A DNA stretch of 33,689 nt from JAWODU01 sp046483125 (lineage in GTDB: Bacteria; Verrucomicrobiota; Kiritimatiellia; UBA8416; JAWODU01), in contig JAWODU010000038.1 of assembly GCA_046483125.1 (NCBI GenBank), positions 1 through 33,689 on the forward strand. The letters run 5' to 3'. A program made the translations under genes and the position numbers. The notes beneath the pieces were generated by a model, which searched no databases, was not told the DNA's origin, and worked only from the letters and a program-made list of their open reading frames with translations. Shown one piece after another: positions 25,288 to 33,649 of the stretch (position 1 is its first letter; every line of letters begins with the position of its first letter).

Positions 25288-26901
25288 ATGACAAGTATTC
25301 CTCATAAAGTAAACCGCTTCGCGGCATTTGCCGCGCCTGCGGCGGCGGCATTGCTCGCGGGCATAGTTCTTTTTACCTCCCCGTACTGCGCCTCGGATCT
25401 GGATATAGTTCCGGATTCGGTCGAATACGCCGTCGGGGCTGTAAATGCCTTGGAAACCGGCAGTTACCACATCGTCGTTGACAATACCCGTTATCCGCCC
25501 AGATACACGCCGTGGTTTTCGCTGATTTTTCTGAGCCCGGCCTACGCCCTTCTCGGCACCGGTATCGGCAACGGAATATACCCGGTTTTTCTCTTCGCCA
25601 CGGCAGGGATCGTCATTGCCTTTTTAATCGGCAGAAAGGCGGCGGGAGCGTGGGGAGGACTTTTTGCCTCCCTCGCCCTTCTGGCCCTGCCTCTCTACCG
25701 CGAGTACTCGGGTGTAATTATGACCGATGTTCCGTCGACGGTGCTGGTCCTGGGCGGGTGTCTGCTTTATGTCAGAATGAGGCGCCGGAAGCAAAAAAGC
25801 GCATTCTCGTACCTCGACGCCGGAATTCTCACGGCCCTCGCCGCCGGACTCAGGCCGGCCCTCGGCGTGATGGTTCTGCCTTTCATTCTGCTTGCGGTAA
25901 ATGCCGGCCGACGCGCGGGACGACTCGTACGAACCGTGCTTCTGGTTATACCGCCGGCGGCCGCAGCCGTCGCCACCCTGCGGTACAACGCACTTACGTT
26001 CGGGTCGCCGTGGAGAAGCGGATACAATTTCTGGTGTCCGGTTCCGTACGACTATCCCGGCATGGTCTTTTCGCCGGTATACCTTGGGGCCAATTCCCGG
26101 GCAATTGCCTCCTCCGGTCTGCTGGCCCTCCTGCTGTGCGGTCTTGTTCTGCTCCCGGTTCTGGGCAGGATCTTCCGCTCCACGGATGAGACAAGGAGCC
26201 CGGCCCCCCTTCGCCCTCTGGCGGAATACGCGGCGCTTGTTTCCGCCTTTCTGATACTTCCGCACCTGTTCTATTTCCATTCGGAGCCCCGTTTCTTTTT
26301 GCCGGCGTTCGCGTTACTGCTGATTCTGACGGCTTCCGCGGCGGCAGTGTATATAAGGAAAATACCCGTGCGAATGGTCCTGCCGATCCTCCTCGCCGGG
26401 GCGGTCTTTTCCGCCGCCGGACGTTTCACGGCCGCCGGTTCCGCCCCGCTCCGCAGGCTCACCGCGGACCGCCTGAAACGCCGCACGCCCGATAACGCGC
26501 TGATAGTTTCCGCCGTCGACCCCGCGTACCTGGAGCATATGGTTTCTTCGCGTTCTTCCAGAACGATAGTCCCGGTTTCACGCCGAGTGGAATACGCGGA
26601 CAAACTGATCGCCCCCGGCCCGATTGCCGATCCCGTTCCGCCGCCGGAAGGCCCGCTCGACCACCGGTGCCCCGGTCTCCGGGCCGGCGGAGCGGGCGAA
26701 GCGGTGCGGTATACAGCGCTTGAAAAACTTCCCGAGCTGGCGATCCTTGCCGGAACCGACGTGCCGGTGTATATCGAAACCGGCCACTTCACGCCTGCGG
26801 AAACCGCCGCCTTCTTTGAATATCCCGGTATGGAGCTCTGTCCCGTGGACGTATGCCTTTACAGGGTCCGCGTTCAGACACGGACAAAGGACGATGGGTA
26901 A
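25288..26901 (+). CDS. polytopic GT-C-like membrane glycosyltransferase
   Basis: About 538 residues with roughly ten hydrophobic segments. The N-terminal helix (about 11-31) is followed by a periplasmic loop with acidic residues in VPDSVEYAVGA (41-51) and YPPRYTPWFSLIF, the arrangement of GT39/PMT-type transferases, which use polyprenyl-linked sugars at an acidic motif in the first loop. A later FHSEPRFFLPAF resembles the RYxLPxxP of the same fold. The C-terminal ~130 residues are periplasmic and soluble. The start is uncertain: the ATG at 25288 has no clear ribosome-binding site, and the frame is open to 25009. Substrate and pathway are unknown; it stands alone on this strand. Confidence 0.6.
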   Translation: MTSIPHKVNRFAAFAAPAAAALLAGIVLFTSPYCASDLDIVPDSVEYAVGAVNALETGSYHIVVDNTRYPPRYTPWFSLIFLSPAYALLGTGIGNGIYPVFLFATAGIVIAFLIGRKAAGAWGGLFASLALLALPLYREYSGVIMTDVPSTVLVLGGCLLYVRMRRRKQKSAFSYLDAGILTALAAGLRPALGVMVLPFILLAVNAGRRAGRLVRTVLLVIPPAAAAVATLRYNALTFGSPWRSGYNFWCPVPYDYPGMVFSPVYLGANSRAIASSGLLALLLCGLVLLPVLGRIFRSTDETRSPAPLRPLAEYAALVSAFLILPHLFYFHSEPRFFLPAFALLLILTASAAAVYIRKIPVRMVLPILLAGAVFSAAGRFTAAGSAPLRRLTADRLKRRTPDNALIVSAVDPAYLEHMVSSRSSRTIVPVSRRVEYADKLIAPGPIADPVPPPEGPLDHRCPGLRAGGAGEAVRYTALEKLPELAILAGTDVPVYIETGHFTPAETAAFFEYPGMELCPVDVCLYRVRVQTRTKDDG

Positions 26902-26941
26902 TGTCAAAAGTTCTATGAAAACGAATGAAAGACGAGTTGAA

Positions 26942-27091
26942 ACACTTAATCGCACACTTAACCGCCACCCTTTGTCGTATACGCTTAAACGACTCTGTTG
27001 CAACGGCTGGCACATGACGAGTAAGCAGGTCGGTTAAGGGTGTGCGTCCGCCGCGGCGGAAAGGGTGGCGGTTAAGAAAGCGTTTAAGTGT
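26942..27091. mobile_element. ~150 bp element with imperfect terminal inverted repeats
   Basis: CTTAACCGCCACCCTT (26957-26972) is repeated inverted and exact at 27061-27076. Outside it ACACTTAA (26942-26949) pairs with TTAAGTGT (27084-27091), with seven mostly mismatched bases between. Further GTTAAG/CTTAAAC fragments lie in the interior. No reading frame of note is inside. It looks like a MITE-like non-autonomous element or a long hairpin. The whole 26902-27208 gap contains only this, a 16 bp palindrome and the downstream ribosome-binding site. Confidence 0.5.
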
Positions 27092-27164
27092 ATTGGGAAA
27101 AGGGGGAGAGGGTCGAAAAACGGCTAATGACCTGAAAAAAGGGACAGTTACACAGATAAACCTG

Positions 27165-27180
27165 CTGTCAAGTTTGACAG
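27165..27180. promoter_or_regulatory. 16 bp palindrome upstream of the HAD gene
   Basis: CTGTCAA-GT-TTGACAG is a 7 bp inverted repeat with a 2 bp centre, the shape of a dimeric repressor site. It contains TTGACA on both strands, but no -10 is found at normal spacing toward the HAD gene. The gene start follows 28 bp later. Confidence 0.4.
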
Positions 27181-27208
27181 AACGGGACGATGCGCCCGGA
27201 GAACAACC

Positions 27209-27856
27209 ATGAAGCAAATAACGCACATACTCTGGGACTGGAACGGAACTCTGCTCGACGATGTGCCGGCCTGCGTCAGGGCTCTGAACATTATGCTCCG
27301 GCGCCGGTCGCTGAAAGAGGTATCGCACCGGGATTACCGCGAAAGATTTCACTTTCCGGTGATAGACTATTACAGGGACCTGGGGTTTGACTTTGAATCG
27401 GACGACTGGGACACGGTGGCGCTGGATTACCACAAGCTTTACAGGCGTTTCTCGACCGGCTCGCCGCTTCGAGCCGGCGCAGACCGTGCCCTTGCCGCTC
27501 TGCGCGAAAAGGGCCTGGCCATGTCGGTGCTTTCGGCAAGCAACATCGATCTGCTCTCAGTAATGGTTTCGGCCCGCGGCATCGCGGGTTTCTTTGACGG
27601 CCTGTACGGTCTGCCCAATTACTACGCGGATTCCAAGGTCGCCGCCGGCAGGCAATTTCTGAAAACAGCCGCCGTTAATCCGGAAAACGTGCTGGTTATA
27701 GGCGACACCGTGCACGATTCGGAAGTGGCGGACGAATTGAATTGCCGATGCCTGCTGTTGAAAGGAGGACATCAGTCCGAGGAACGTCTGCGCCGTACGG
27801 GCTGTAACATAGCGGCGGAAGCAGGCGAAGCCGTTGAGTACCTGGCCCGCTGGTGA
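27209..27856 (+). CDS. HAD-superfamily hydrolase (phosphoglycolate phosphatase-like)
   Basis: A 215-residue HAD phosphatase. Motif I is WDWNGT with nucleophile Asp10; the residue two positions on, normally the acid/base Asp in phosphatases, is Asn12. Motif II is SVLSASN (Ser109), motif III Lys143 (ADSK), and motif IV IGDTVHDSEVAD with Asp166 and Asp170. The cap domain is helical (about 18-85). Substrate is unknown; phosphoglycolate or another small phosphate ester is typical. GGAG lies seven bases before the ATG. It ends one base from the convergent LpoB-like gene. Confidence 0.82.
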   Translation: MKQITHILWDWNGTLLDDVPACVRALNIMLRRRSLKEVSHRDYRERFHFPVIDYYRDLGFDFESDDWDTVALDYHKLYRRFSTGSPLRAGADRALAALREKGLAMSVLSASNIDLLSVMVSARGIAGFFDGLYGLPNYYADSKVAAGRQFLKTAAVNPENVLVIGDTVHDSEVADELNCRCLLLKGGHQSEERLRRTGCNIAAEAGEAVEYLARW

Positions 27857-27857
27857 A

Positions 27858-28433
27858 CTACCATCCGATCAGCGGAAAATCGGCCTCGCGCGGGAATTCT
27901 TTCCTTACGGCGCCGGCCGCCTGATTTGTTCCGGTTCCGGCCAGTTCCAGGACAAGACTGTACCATGCAGTATCTTTGTTTCCGTAATCCGGCGCGGAAG
28001 GGGGCGCGGTTTCCATTTCGGATACCGTCACCCGCACCACGTATTCAGCGCCGGAGGCTTTTTCGGCATCGGCCCCGCCTGCCGCGGATTCCATCTCATT
28101 CGGGTCAACAACCCTGATACAGTCCGACTTGAGCAACTCGGAACGAAGGCGGCTGATCAAATCTCTGTCATCGAGATAACGCCTGGTGTTATTCCTGATT
28201 TCACCGAGGGCCGCCCTCAGCGGCACATCCCGCCCCGAGACCGCGCCGAGGGAAACAAGGTCTCCGACCGCGGTTTCAGCCACTCGACGCAATTCCGGAT
28301 AAGCGGACACGCCGCCGGAGCCGGGACTGACGGCGACCGTCGTTTTCTCCCCGCCCCCCGAATGGACGCAGGCTGTGACCGCCAGGGCCGCAATCAGGAA
28401 CAGGCATAAAGACCGAATTTGCCGGATACGCAT
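27858..28433 (-). CDS. LpoB-like lipoprotein (penicillin-binding protein activator)
   Basis: A 191-residue lipoprotein with signal peptide MRIRQIRSLCLFLIAALAV and lipobox VTAC, Cys22 being the lipidated residue. The mature part has the LpoB-family pattern VGDLV..., EIRNNTRRYLDDRDLISRLR and SDCIRVVD, then a beta-rich C-terminal half with YSLVLEL. In E. coli LpoB is an outer-membrane lipoprotein that activates the bifunctional synthase PBP1B. No class A PBP gene is in the window, so the partner is unknown. It is transcribed away from the aldolase promoter region. Confidence in the fold is fair, in the partner low. Confidence 0.72.
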   Translation of the reverse strand: MRIRQIRSLCLFLIAALAVTACVHSGGGEKTTVAVSPGSGGVSAYPELRRVAETAVGDLVSLGAVSGRDVPLRAALGEIRNNTRRYLDDRDLISRLRSELLKSDCIRVVDPNEMESAAGGADAEKASGAEYVVRVTVSEMETAPPSAPDYGNKDTAWYSLVLELAGTGTNQAAGAVRKEFPREADFPLIGW

Positions 28434-28558
28434 AAAGTAGTCTCCGAACCGGATATCTACAGCATAAAGTCCCCGAAGTCAACTCGATCACTGAACCCGG
28501 CAGTAATTCTCACTTTGGCTTCCGCCCCCTGCCGCCTTGCCTGTCCGCCCGTGAATGC

Positions 28559-28596
28559 TTGACCGGGAGACGAGAGGCGGCTATGTTACCCGCCTC
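28559..28596 (+). promoter_or_regulatory. aldolase promoter with overlapping inverted repeat
   Basis: TTGACC (28559-28564) is followed after 17 bp by TATGTT (28582-28587). A perfect 7 bp inverted repeat, GAGGCGG (28574-28580) and CCGCCTC (28590-28596), flanks the -10 on both sides. A bound dimer there would block polymerase, so this is a good operator candidate. Confidence 0.6.
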
Positions 28597-28635
28597 ATAT
28601 TGCCGGACAAAACTGCAAAAAGAGGACCGTAGCCA

Positions 28636-29634
28636 ATGGACACTCAAGAAACAAAGCACGCTTCCGCAAAAGGCGGATGGGTGGCTTACAGGCCGGACAT
28701 CAGGATCCTGGACTGCACGGTACGCGACGGCGGCCTGATCAACGATCACAAGTTTGAAGAGGATTTTCCGCGGGCCGTTTACCAGTCCTGCGTAGACGCG
28801 GGTATCGATTACATGGAGCTCGGCTACAAGGCTTCGAAAAAAATCTTCTCGCCCTCCGAGTACGGCAAGTGGAAATTCTGCGACGAGGAAGATGTACGCC
28901 GTGTAGTCGGAGACAACCCGACCGATCTGAAGCTCTCGGTTATGGCCGACGCGGAACGCACAGACTACAAAACCGATATCCTTCCCGCCGAGAAAAGCGT
29001 CTTCGATTGCGTGCGCGTCGCCGCCTACGTGCACCAGATCCCGCTCGCCGTGGATATGCTCAAGGACGTGTACGACAAGGGATATGAGCCGCTCATGCAG
29101 TTAATGGCGGTATCCGTGGTTGCCGAGCGCGACATGTCCGAAGCCCTGGAGATTCTCGCCGAAAGTCCCGCCCATGCAATATATATCGTTGACAGCTGGG
29201 GAGCGCTTTATTCCGAACAGGTGCGTAAGCTTACCGGTCTTTACATGGACGCGGTAAAAGGCACGGGCAAGGAAATCGGTTTTCACGCACATAACAACCA
29301 ACAGCTGGCTTTCGCCAATACGATCGAAGCTATGCTGGCCGGCGCAAACCGGCTTGACGCCACCATGAACGGAATAGGGCGCGGGCCGGGCAACTGCCCT
29401 ATCGAACTGCTGGTCGGATTTCTCCACAATCCCAAATTCCGGCTTCGTCCCATATTGAAATGCTGCAGCGACACAGTGCTTCCTCTTAAACAGAAAATCG
29501 AATGGGGGTACCATATCCCCTACGCTATCACCGGACTGCTCAATCAGCATCCCCGCGAGGCCATCAAAATGAGGGCCGGCGACAACCCGGACGATTACGC
29601 ACTCTTTTACGACCAGATGGCGGAAGAAGAGTAA
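28636..29634 (+). CDS. DRE-TIM metallolyase, HMGL/4-hydroxy-2-oxovalerate aldolase-like
   Basis: A 332-residue TIM-barrel enzyme. LDCTVRDGGLIND (25-37) holds the family's catalytic Arg30-Asp31 pair, GFHAHNNQQLAFAN (215-228) supplies the metal-binding His217 and His219, and ATMNGIGRGPGNCPIE (242-257) closes the active site. Families with this layout include 4-hydroxy-2-oxovalerate aldolase, isopropylmalate synthase and HMG-CoA lyase; the short length and DGG after RD fit the aldolase group best. Its substrate is not evident: no acetaldehyde dehydrogenase follows, so a standard meta-cleavage pathway is unlikely. GAGG lies ten bases upstream of the ATG. Confidence 0.8.
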   Translation: MDTQETKHASAKGGWVAYRPDIRILDCTVRDGGLINDHKFEEDFPRAVYQSCVDAGIDYMELGYKASKKIFSPSEYGKWKFCDEEDVRRVVGDNPTDLKLSVMADAERTDYKTDILPAEKSVFDCVRVAAYVHQIPLAVDMLKDVYDKGYEPLMQLMAVSVVAERDMSEALEILAESPAHAIYIVDSWGALYSEQVRKLTGLYMDAVKGTGKEIGFHAHNNQQLAFANTIEAMLAGANRLDATMNGIGRGPGNCPIELLVGFLHNPKFRLRPILKCCSDTVLPLKQKIEWGYHIPYAITGLLNQHPREAIKMRAGDNPDDYALFYDQMAEEE

Positions 29635-29667
29635 TCCACGGTCCGGTGCGGTGAACGGGTCAAGTGT

Positions 29668-31560
29668 TCACAACAGCCGCAATACAAGGAACCGGTTGTT
29701 TTCGAAAGCAGTTCCTTCCCAGCGGGCTCTTACGCGCTCGACTCTTTCAGGCGAAAGCCTCGTTTTCCACAGTATAATATAATCACAGCCGTTTGCCCGC
29801 ACGCGCGCTATCTGTGCGGCTGTAGGCTGTCCGCCTTCCATGCCCATTTCCATCACGCGGTCCCACAACCTCGTGGACCGTGAGGAATAACCGTTCATAA
29901 GGACAATTCCATTAAAGGCGTCGAAATAGAGCATGGCACGGGTGTTGCGGTGGAACGGGACGGCGGGGAACACGGCCGCAACGCCGCGGACGGCCGAAAA
30001 AAACGATCTCTCTTCCTCCGTGGGAGTTATGGATCGAGGATCGTATCTGTAAATCGGAACACGCCCCCCTGTCTGTTCGGCAAACTGAAGAAGCGCCGAA
30101 ACGGCAATCACGGCGAAAATCGCCTTTCGGCGTTTGCCCCTGCTTCGCGCCAGGAACAGAAGACCGTAACCGAACAGACATACCAGAAGCATTCCGTGAC
30201 CCACGACCGCCAGCCTCCCGATAGCGCGCATGTTTCTGAAACCCGGCAGAACCAGAGCGAATAATCCCCAGACCGATGGATTTACCGGTTCGTCGAAAAA
30301 CCCGCTCCGCGGCCCGAAGGCCGCTCCGTAGGCAAACAAGGCGCAGAGCCCGCAGAATGCCAGTGCCGGCAGTACAAGAGTTCGCTCCCTCCGGCGGACG
30401 GCGCCCCGGATAAATAGAAAAAAGGCTGTAACCAGGGCAAGCAAGCCCGCCCACGCACCGACGGCTCCGGCTTTTCCGCGGCCGAACACACAGATACCCG
30501 CGAGAACGGCAACTGTCCAGAAACCCGGACTGCGGAATTGTTTAACCAGCCACCGGAATATCTCCGGGGCTTTGAAAAAAACCAGCAGTGCCATAACAAG
30601 CAGGACACCGGCCCCGAGGTAACCCGGTTTTTCGTGGTTACCGCGCGGAAGATTCCCGGCCAGTTGTTCCACCGTTTTCCTGCCCAGTCCCTCTTCTGGT
30701 ATTACAAGATCTTTGAAACCCAGAGCGTTTTCGTGGATATAGGCAGTACTCAGTACCGGTTTTTCCACCGAAGCGTAGGCGGCGGCAAGCACGGCAAAAA
30801 CGACAGCCGCAAATACCAGGAAATATCGATTTTCCCGGAGTATCCCGACAAAGCCGGCGGGTTCCATAATCGCCTGAAATGCCGCCCATCCCAGCACGAA
30901 GGCCGCCCCCAGAACCGCGAAGTAAGGGGCGGAATACAAAAGCAGTACTTCCGATATTACCATGAGACGGAAAAACCATTTGCGCCTGTGATACCAATAT
31001 CCGATTCCGCCCGCAGTAAGAGAAAAAAGCCAAAGTGATGAAAGGTTCTGGAAATGCCGGAAATAAATCAACCGACCCGCCGAAAAGGCCGCGAAGTAGG
31101 CGAAGACGGGCACCAGCATATACGCGTGCGCCGGAATGCCGGGCGTAGTCTTTTCGACCATGCGAAAGATAAGCCGCAGAAGAAAAAAACAGGCCGCGTA
31201 TCCAAGCACCGACAGAAGCATTGCCGTTCCCCAGAACGACCCCGTCAGACCCGCCCCCGCGACCCTGAAAACTGAAAAAGCGAGCATCGGCACGAAAAGG
31301 TTGTCCGACCAGAGAAGCGTGTCCTCGTTCTTGGGCCAGAAAATGCGGCCGTCTATGATGTCCCAGTCTCCGCGTGCGATGCATCCGGCCGAGTGGTCCA
31401 TCACCCACATGTTGAAGAAACCGTCTCCTTCGTCCCCGAAAATGAACGGCGACCTCGCATAATCCGCCAGGCCCAGGTGCAGGAACGCGCCGAGAAGATA
31501 CAGCACGACGCCGGCCGCCGCCGCTCTATCGAAATTGCTTTTTGGTCCCGGCACGTTCAT
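29668..31560 (-). CDS. large polytopic membrane protein, GT-C-like (uncharacterised)
   Basis: About 630 residues and some twelve hydrophobic segments, with the start at the ATG 31560 (24 bases inside a longer frame from 31584). After the first helix (about 14-33) an acidic loop FGDEGDGFFNMW (41-52) and FWPKNEDTLLWSDNLF (74-89) occur, as often seen in GT-C-fold transferases and YfhO-like proteins. The last 120 residues are soluble. I cannot name the family with certainty. It lies 108 bp downstream of the UroD-like gene on the same strand and could share its transcript. It converges on the aldolase gene with 33 bp between. Confidence 0.55.
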   Translation of the reverse strand: MNVPGPKSNFDRAAAAGVVLYLLGAFLHLGLADYARSPFIFGDEGDGFFNMWVMDHSAGCIARGDWDIIDGRIFWPKNEDTLLWSDNLFVPMLAFSVFRVAGAGLTGSFWGTAMLLSVLGYAACFFLLRLIFRMVEKTTPGIPAHAYMLVPVFAYFAAFSAGRLIYFRHFQNLSSLWLFSLTAGGIGYWYHRRKWFFRLMVISEVLLLYSAPYFAVLGAAFVLGWAAFQAIMEPAGFVGILRENRYFLVFAAVVFAVLAAAYASVEKPVLSTAYIHENALGFKDLVIPEEGLGRKTVEQLAGNLPRGNHEKPGYLGAGVLLVMALLVFFKAPEIFRWLVKQFRSPGFWTVAVLAGICVFGRGKAGAVGAWAGLLALVTAFFLFIRGAVRRRERTLVLPALAFCGLCALFAYGAAFGPRSGFFDEPVNPSVWGLFALVLPGFRNMRAIGRLAVVGHGMLLVCLFGYGLLFLARSRGKRRKAIFAVIAVSALLQFAEQTGGRVPIYRYDPRSITPTEEERSFFSAVRGVAAVFPAVPFHRNTRAMLYFDAFNGIVLMNGYSSRSTRLWDRVMEMGMEGGQPTAAQIARVRANGCDYIILWKTRLSPERVERVRARWEGTAFENNRFLVLRLL

Positions 31561-31668
31561 AGCCCGCCAAACCAATACCCGCATATCGCCGGCGGAACAA
31601 TCCCAAAAACCCGGCAGGAGATCAGAAAAATTTGTCCTGAAAGGCAGGAACGCCGGAGAAAGTGCTCT

Positions 31669-32691
31669 CTACGAACCTGAGAAAGCGCCCCGACCGCCGG
31701 CCCTGGAATATCGCGAGTGGGTGCCATGCTTCATGAATTCGCCGCAGGCGTACTCCTGCCATTGCGGGTCCAGTCCGATTGAAGCGTTATCCCCGTAATA
31801 ACCGGCGATAAATCCGCCCCGCCCCTTCCATAGCTTGTCAAGCATCTCCCGGGCCTTGGCGCGAATTATTTCCTCGTCCTTCTTCTGAAGCGTCTGCTGT
31901 ATATCCACGGGGCACCAGAAAGTGATCCTGCTGTTTTCCTGGCAGGAGGCGAGTGTGTCGATACCGTGAAGGTCGGGCTGGTCAAACTGAAGCACGTCGA
32001 TACCCGCTTCGATAAGCCAGGGGACAATCGCGGCGATATTTCCGCAGGAATGCATCATTACCCTCAGGCCGCACTCATGAGCGATTCCGCAGAGTTTCTC
32101 GAACCGCGGGAAAAATTCTTCGCGCCATATCTCGGGTCTGATCAAAGTCTGCGACTGGGTGCCCCAGTCCTCCGGAAACATCACGCTGTGTGCTCCAGCC
32201 GCGCCGTAGTTTCTGATCATGTCCTCAAGCATCGCGTCGATGCGGTCGTGCAGTTCGTGCATTCGCTCTCTTTCCAGCATGATGTCCATGAGGTACTGGT
32301 CCAGCCTGCGCATCTTCCTCGCTATATTGAACGCGAAACCGGGCAACCCGCCGCAAATCCACTTGTCGGGGTGCTGTTTCTCTGCAAGGGAAACCATCTG
32401 GTAGTCTTCAGGCCGGGAATAATCTGGAAACTCGTAACCGTCCAGGGCGGAAATGTCGTCCAGAATGCCCTTGATCACTTCGCCTTTCGAAGTGTCGTCA
32501 ACCCTGGACCATACGTTGCCCCACTCGTCGGTTCTCCGCCAGGAGCCTTCTTTCGTTTGCTCCCACGGAGCGGCGTGAGTTTCGACGCTGGAACCGACAC
32601 TGTAAAAGTCGTTGTCCCCGAAAGACCGGGCCACTCTTTCGGGGTAGTCGTAATCGAGCGTCCGTCTTACTATTTCCCGTGAATTCATCAT
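31669..32691 (-). CDS. uroporphyrinogen decarboxylase-family protein (methyltransferase-like)
   Basis: A 340-residue TIM-barrel protein of the UroD superfamily. RVMMHSCGNIAAIVPWLI (210-227) contains the zinc-type HxC (His214, Cys216) of the cobamide:CoM methyltransferase branch, and GIDVLQFDQPD (230-240) plus a Cys260 in FWCPVD would complete a metal site. It is therefore probably not the haem enzyme HemE but a corrinoid-linked methyltransferase or demethylase; many PVC and Lentisphaerota genomes have several. No corrinoid protein is beside it. The gene lies 19 bp after the prephenate dehydratase-like gene, in the same operon. ATG-ATG at the start; the first is used. Confidence 0.8.
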   Translation of the reverse strand: MMNSREIVRRTLDYDYPERVARSFGDNDFYSVGSSVETHAAPWEQTKEGSWRRTDEWGNVWSRVDDTSKGEVIKGILDDISALDGYEFPDYSRPEDYQMVSLAEKQHPDKWICGGLPGFAFNIARKMRRLDQYLMDIMLERERMHELHDRIDAMLEDMIRNYGAAGAHSVMFPEDWGTQSQTLIRPEIWREEFFPRFEKLCGIAHECGLRVMMHSCGNIAAIVPWLIEAGIDVLQFDQPDLHGIDTLASCQENSRITFWCPVDIQQTLQKKDEEIIRAKAREMLDKLWKGRGGFIAGYYGDNASIGLDPQWQEYACGEFMKHGTHSRYSRAGGRGAFSGS

Positions 32692-32710
32692 TACGCCGGC
32701 TTCAGGTATA

Positions 32711-33550
32711 TCACGAGGCTTTGTACTTCCTGTAGCACGGGTAGGATCCCAGCAACCTTACTTTTTTCGCGGATCGGCGGGCCTGCCTGAGAGCCGTGGA
32801 CAGTTTCGGTTTGTAGAAGTTCCCGTCTATATCTATCAGAAAAGCCACCTGGCCCAGCTTCCCTTCGATCGGCCTGGAGATAATCCTGGAAAGGTTAATG
32901 CGGGCCTCGGCCATCGGCCTGAGAAAATCGTACAGACTGCCCGGATCGTTGCGCAGGTGAACGGCAAGACTTGTCTTCGCGATTCTGGGCGATTTCCGCA
33001 GTTTCCGGGAAATCACCAGAAACTGGGTCACGTTCTCCTTGACCGTTCCCGGGAGCGGATAATGAATTACCTCAAGCCCGTAAAGGCGGGCGGCCATGCG
33101 GTTGCTTATCGCCGCGGAGTGAGGGCTGTAGGATGCCTCCCGCGCCGCGGCCGCCGTCGTGGCCACTTCCACGAGTTCGGCGTCGGGATAATTTTCAGCG
33201 ATCCACTCCCTGCAGTGTCTCTTCGGCGCGAAATGGGTATAGATCCTGTGGACGTCGTCCTTTTTCCTGCCCAACAGCGCCAGCGACACGTCAATCGATA
33301 TCTCTTCCAGAATATGAAGATCCAGCCTGTCGTCCAGCAGGGCGTCCACGGAAGAGTATATCGGTCCGCTGGTGGAGTTCTCTATAGGAAGTATGCCCTT
33401 GCGGGACGGTTTCGCGGCTACCTGCCAGCAGACTTCTTCTATCGTTTCCCGGCTTACAAGCTTACAGCGTGCGCGCCCGAACCTCTTGCGGGCGATTTCA
33501 TACGAAAACGTCCCGGTCGGGCCAAGATATACTATTTCACAAGACGCCAT
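32711..33550 (-). CDS. pheA: prephenate dehydratase-like protein with ACT domain
   Basis: A 279-residue protein starting MASCEIVYLGPTGTFSYEIA. The catalytic domain (1-182) shows GPTGTFS (10-16), ILPIENSTSGPI (53-64) and a TQF motif (175-177) where most prephenate dehydratases have TRF; the catalytic Thr175 is kept. The ACT domain (about 192-270) has TSLAVHLRNDPGSLYDFL and ISRP (224-227) in place of ESRP, the phenylalanine-binding motif. The family converts prephenate to phenylpyruvate in Phe synthesis; the two substitutions may alter activity or feedback. It is monofunctional, with no chorismate mutase domain. The ATG at 33550 is preferred to a TTG at 33574. Confidence 0.82.
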   Translation of the reverse strand: MASCEIVYLGPTGTFSYEIARKRFGRARCKLVSRETIEEVCWQVAAKPSRKGILPIENSTSGPIYSSVDALLDDRLDLHILEEISIDVSLALLGRKKDDVHRIYTHFAPKRHCREWIAENYPDAELVEVATTAAAAREASYSPHSAAISNRMAARLYGLEVIHYPLPGTVKENVTQFLVISRKLRKSPRIAKTSLAVHLRNDPGSLYDFLRPMAEARINLSRIISRPIEGKLGQVAFLIDIDGNFYKPKLSTALRQARRSAKKVRLLGSYPCYRKYKAS

Positions 33551-33587
33551 AATGACCCAACCCGTTCTGTTCAACTGCCCCGTGGTA

Positions 33588-33649
33588 TTCCGGATCGTGT
33601 GATCCGTGTGTCTTTAAGCTTAAAGACACACGGATCACACGATCCGGAA
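33588..33649. repeat. perfect 62 bp palindrome
   Basis: Every base from 33588 to 33618 pairs with its partner from 33619 to 33649, with no spacer; the centre is AAGCTT. Each arm also contains its own hairpin, GGATC-GTGT-GATCC on the left (33592-33605) and its mirror on the right (33632-33645). It lies 38 bp upstream of the prephenate dehydratase-like start. The last 40 bases of the window hold nothing I can name. Confidence 0.85.

Noticed and set aside
26578..27015. 145-codon minus-strand frame
   Set aside because: Overlaps the GT-C-like gene in antisense and runs into the inverted-repeat element; no motif.
29651..29671. Terminator between the aldolase and the membrane protein
   Set aside because: A 6 bp GTGAAC/GTTCAC stem exists but no T-tract follows on either strand.
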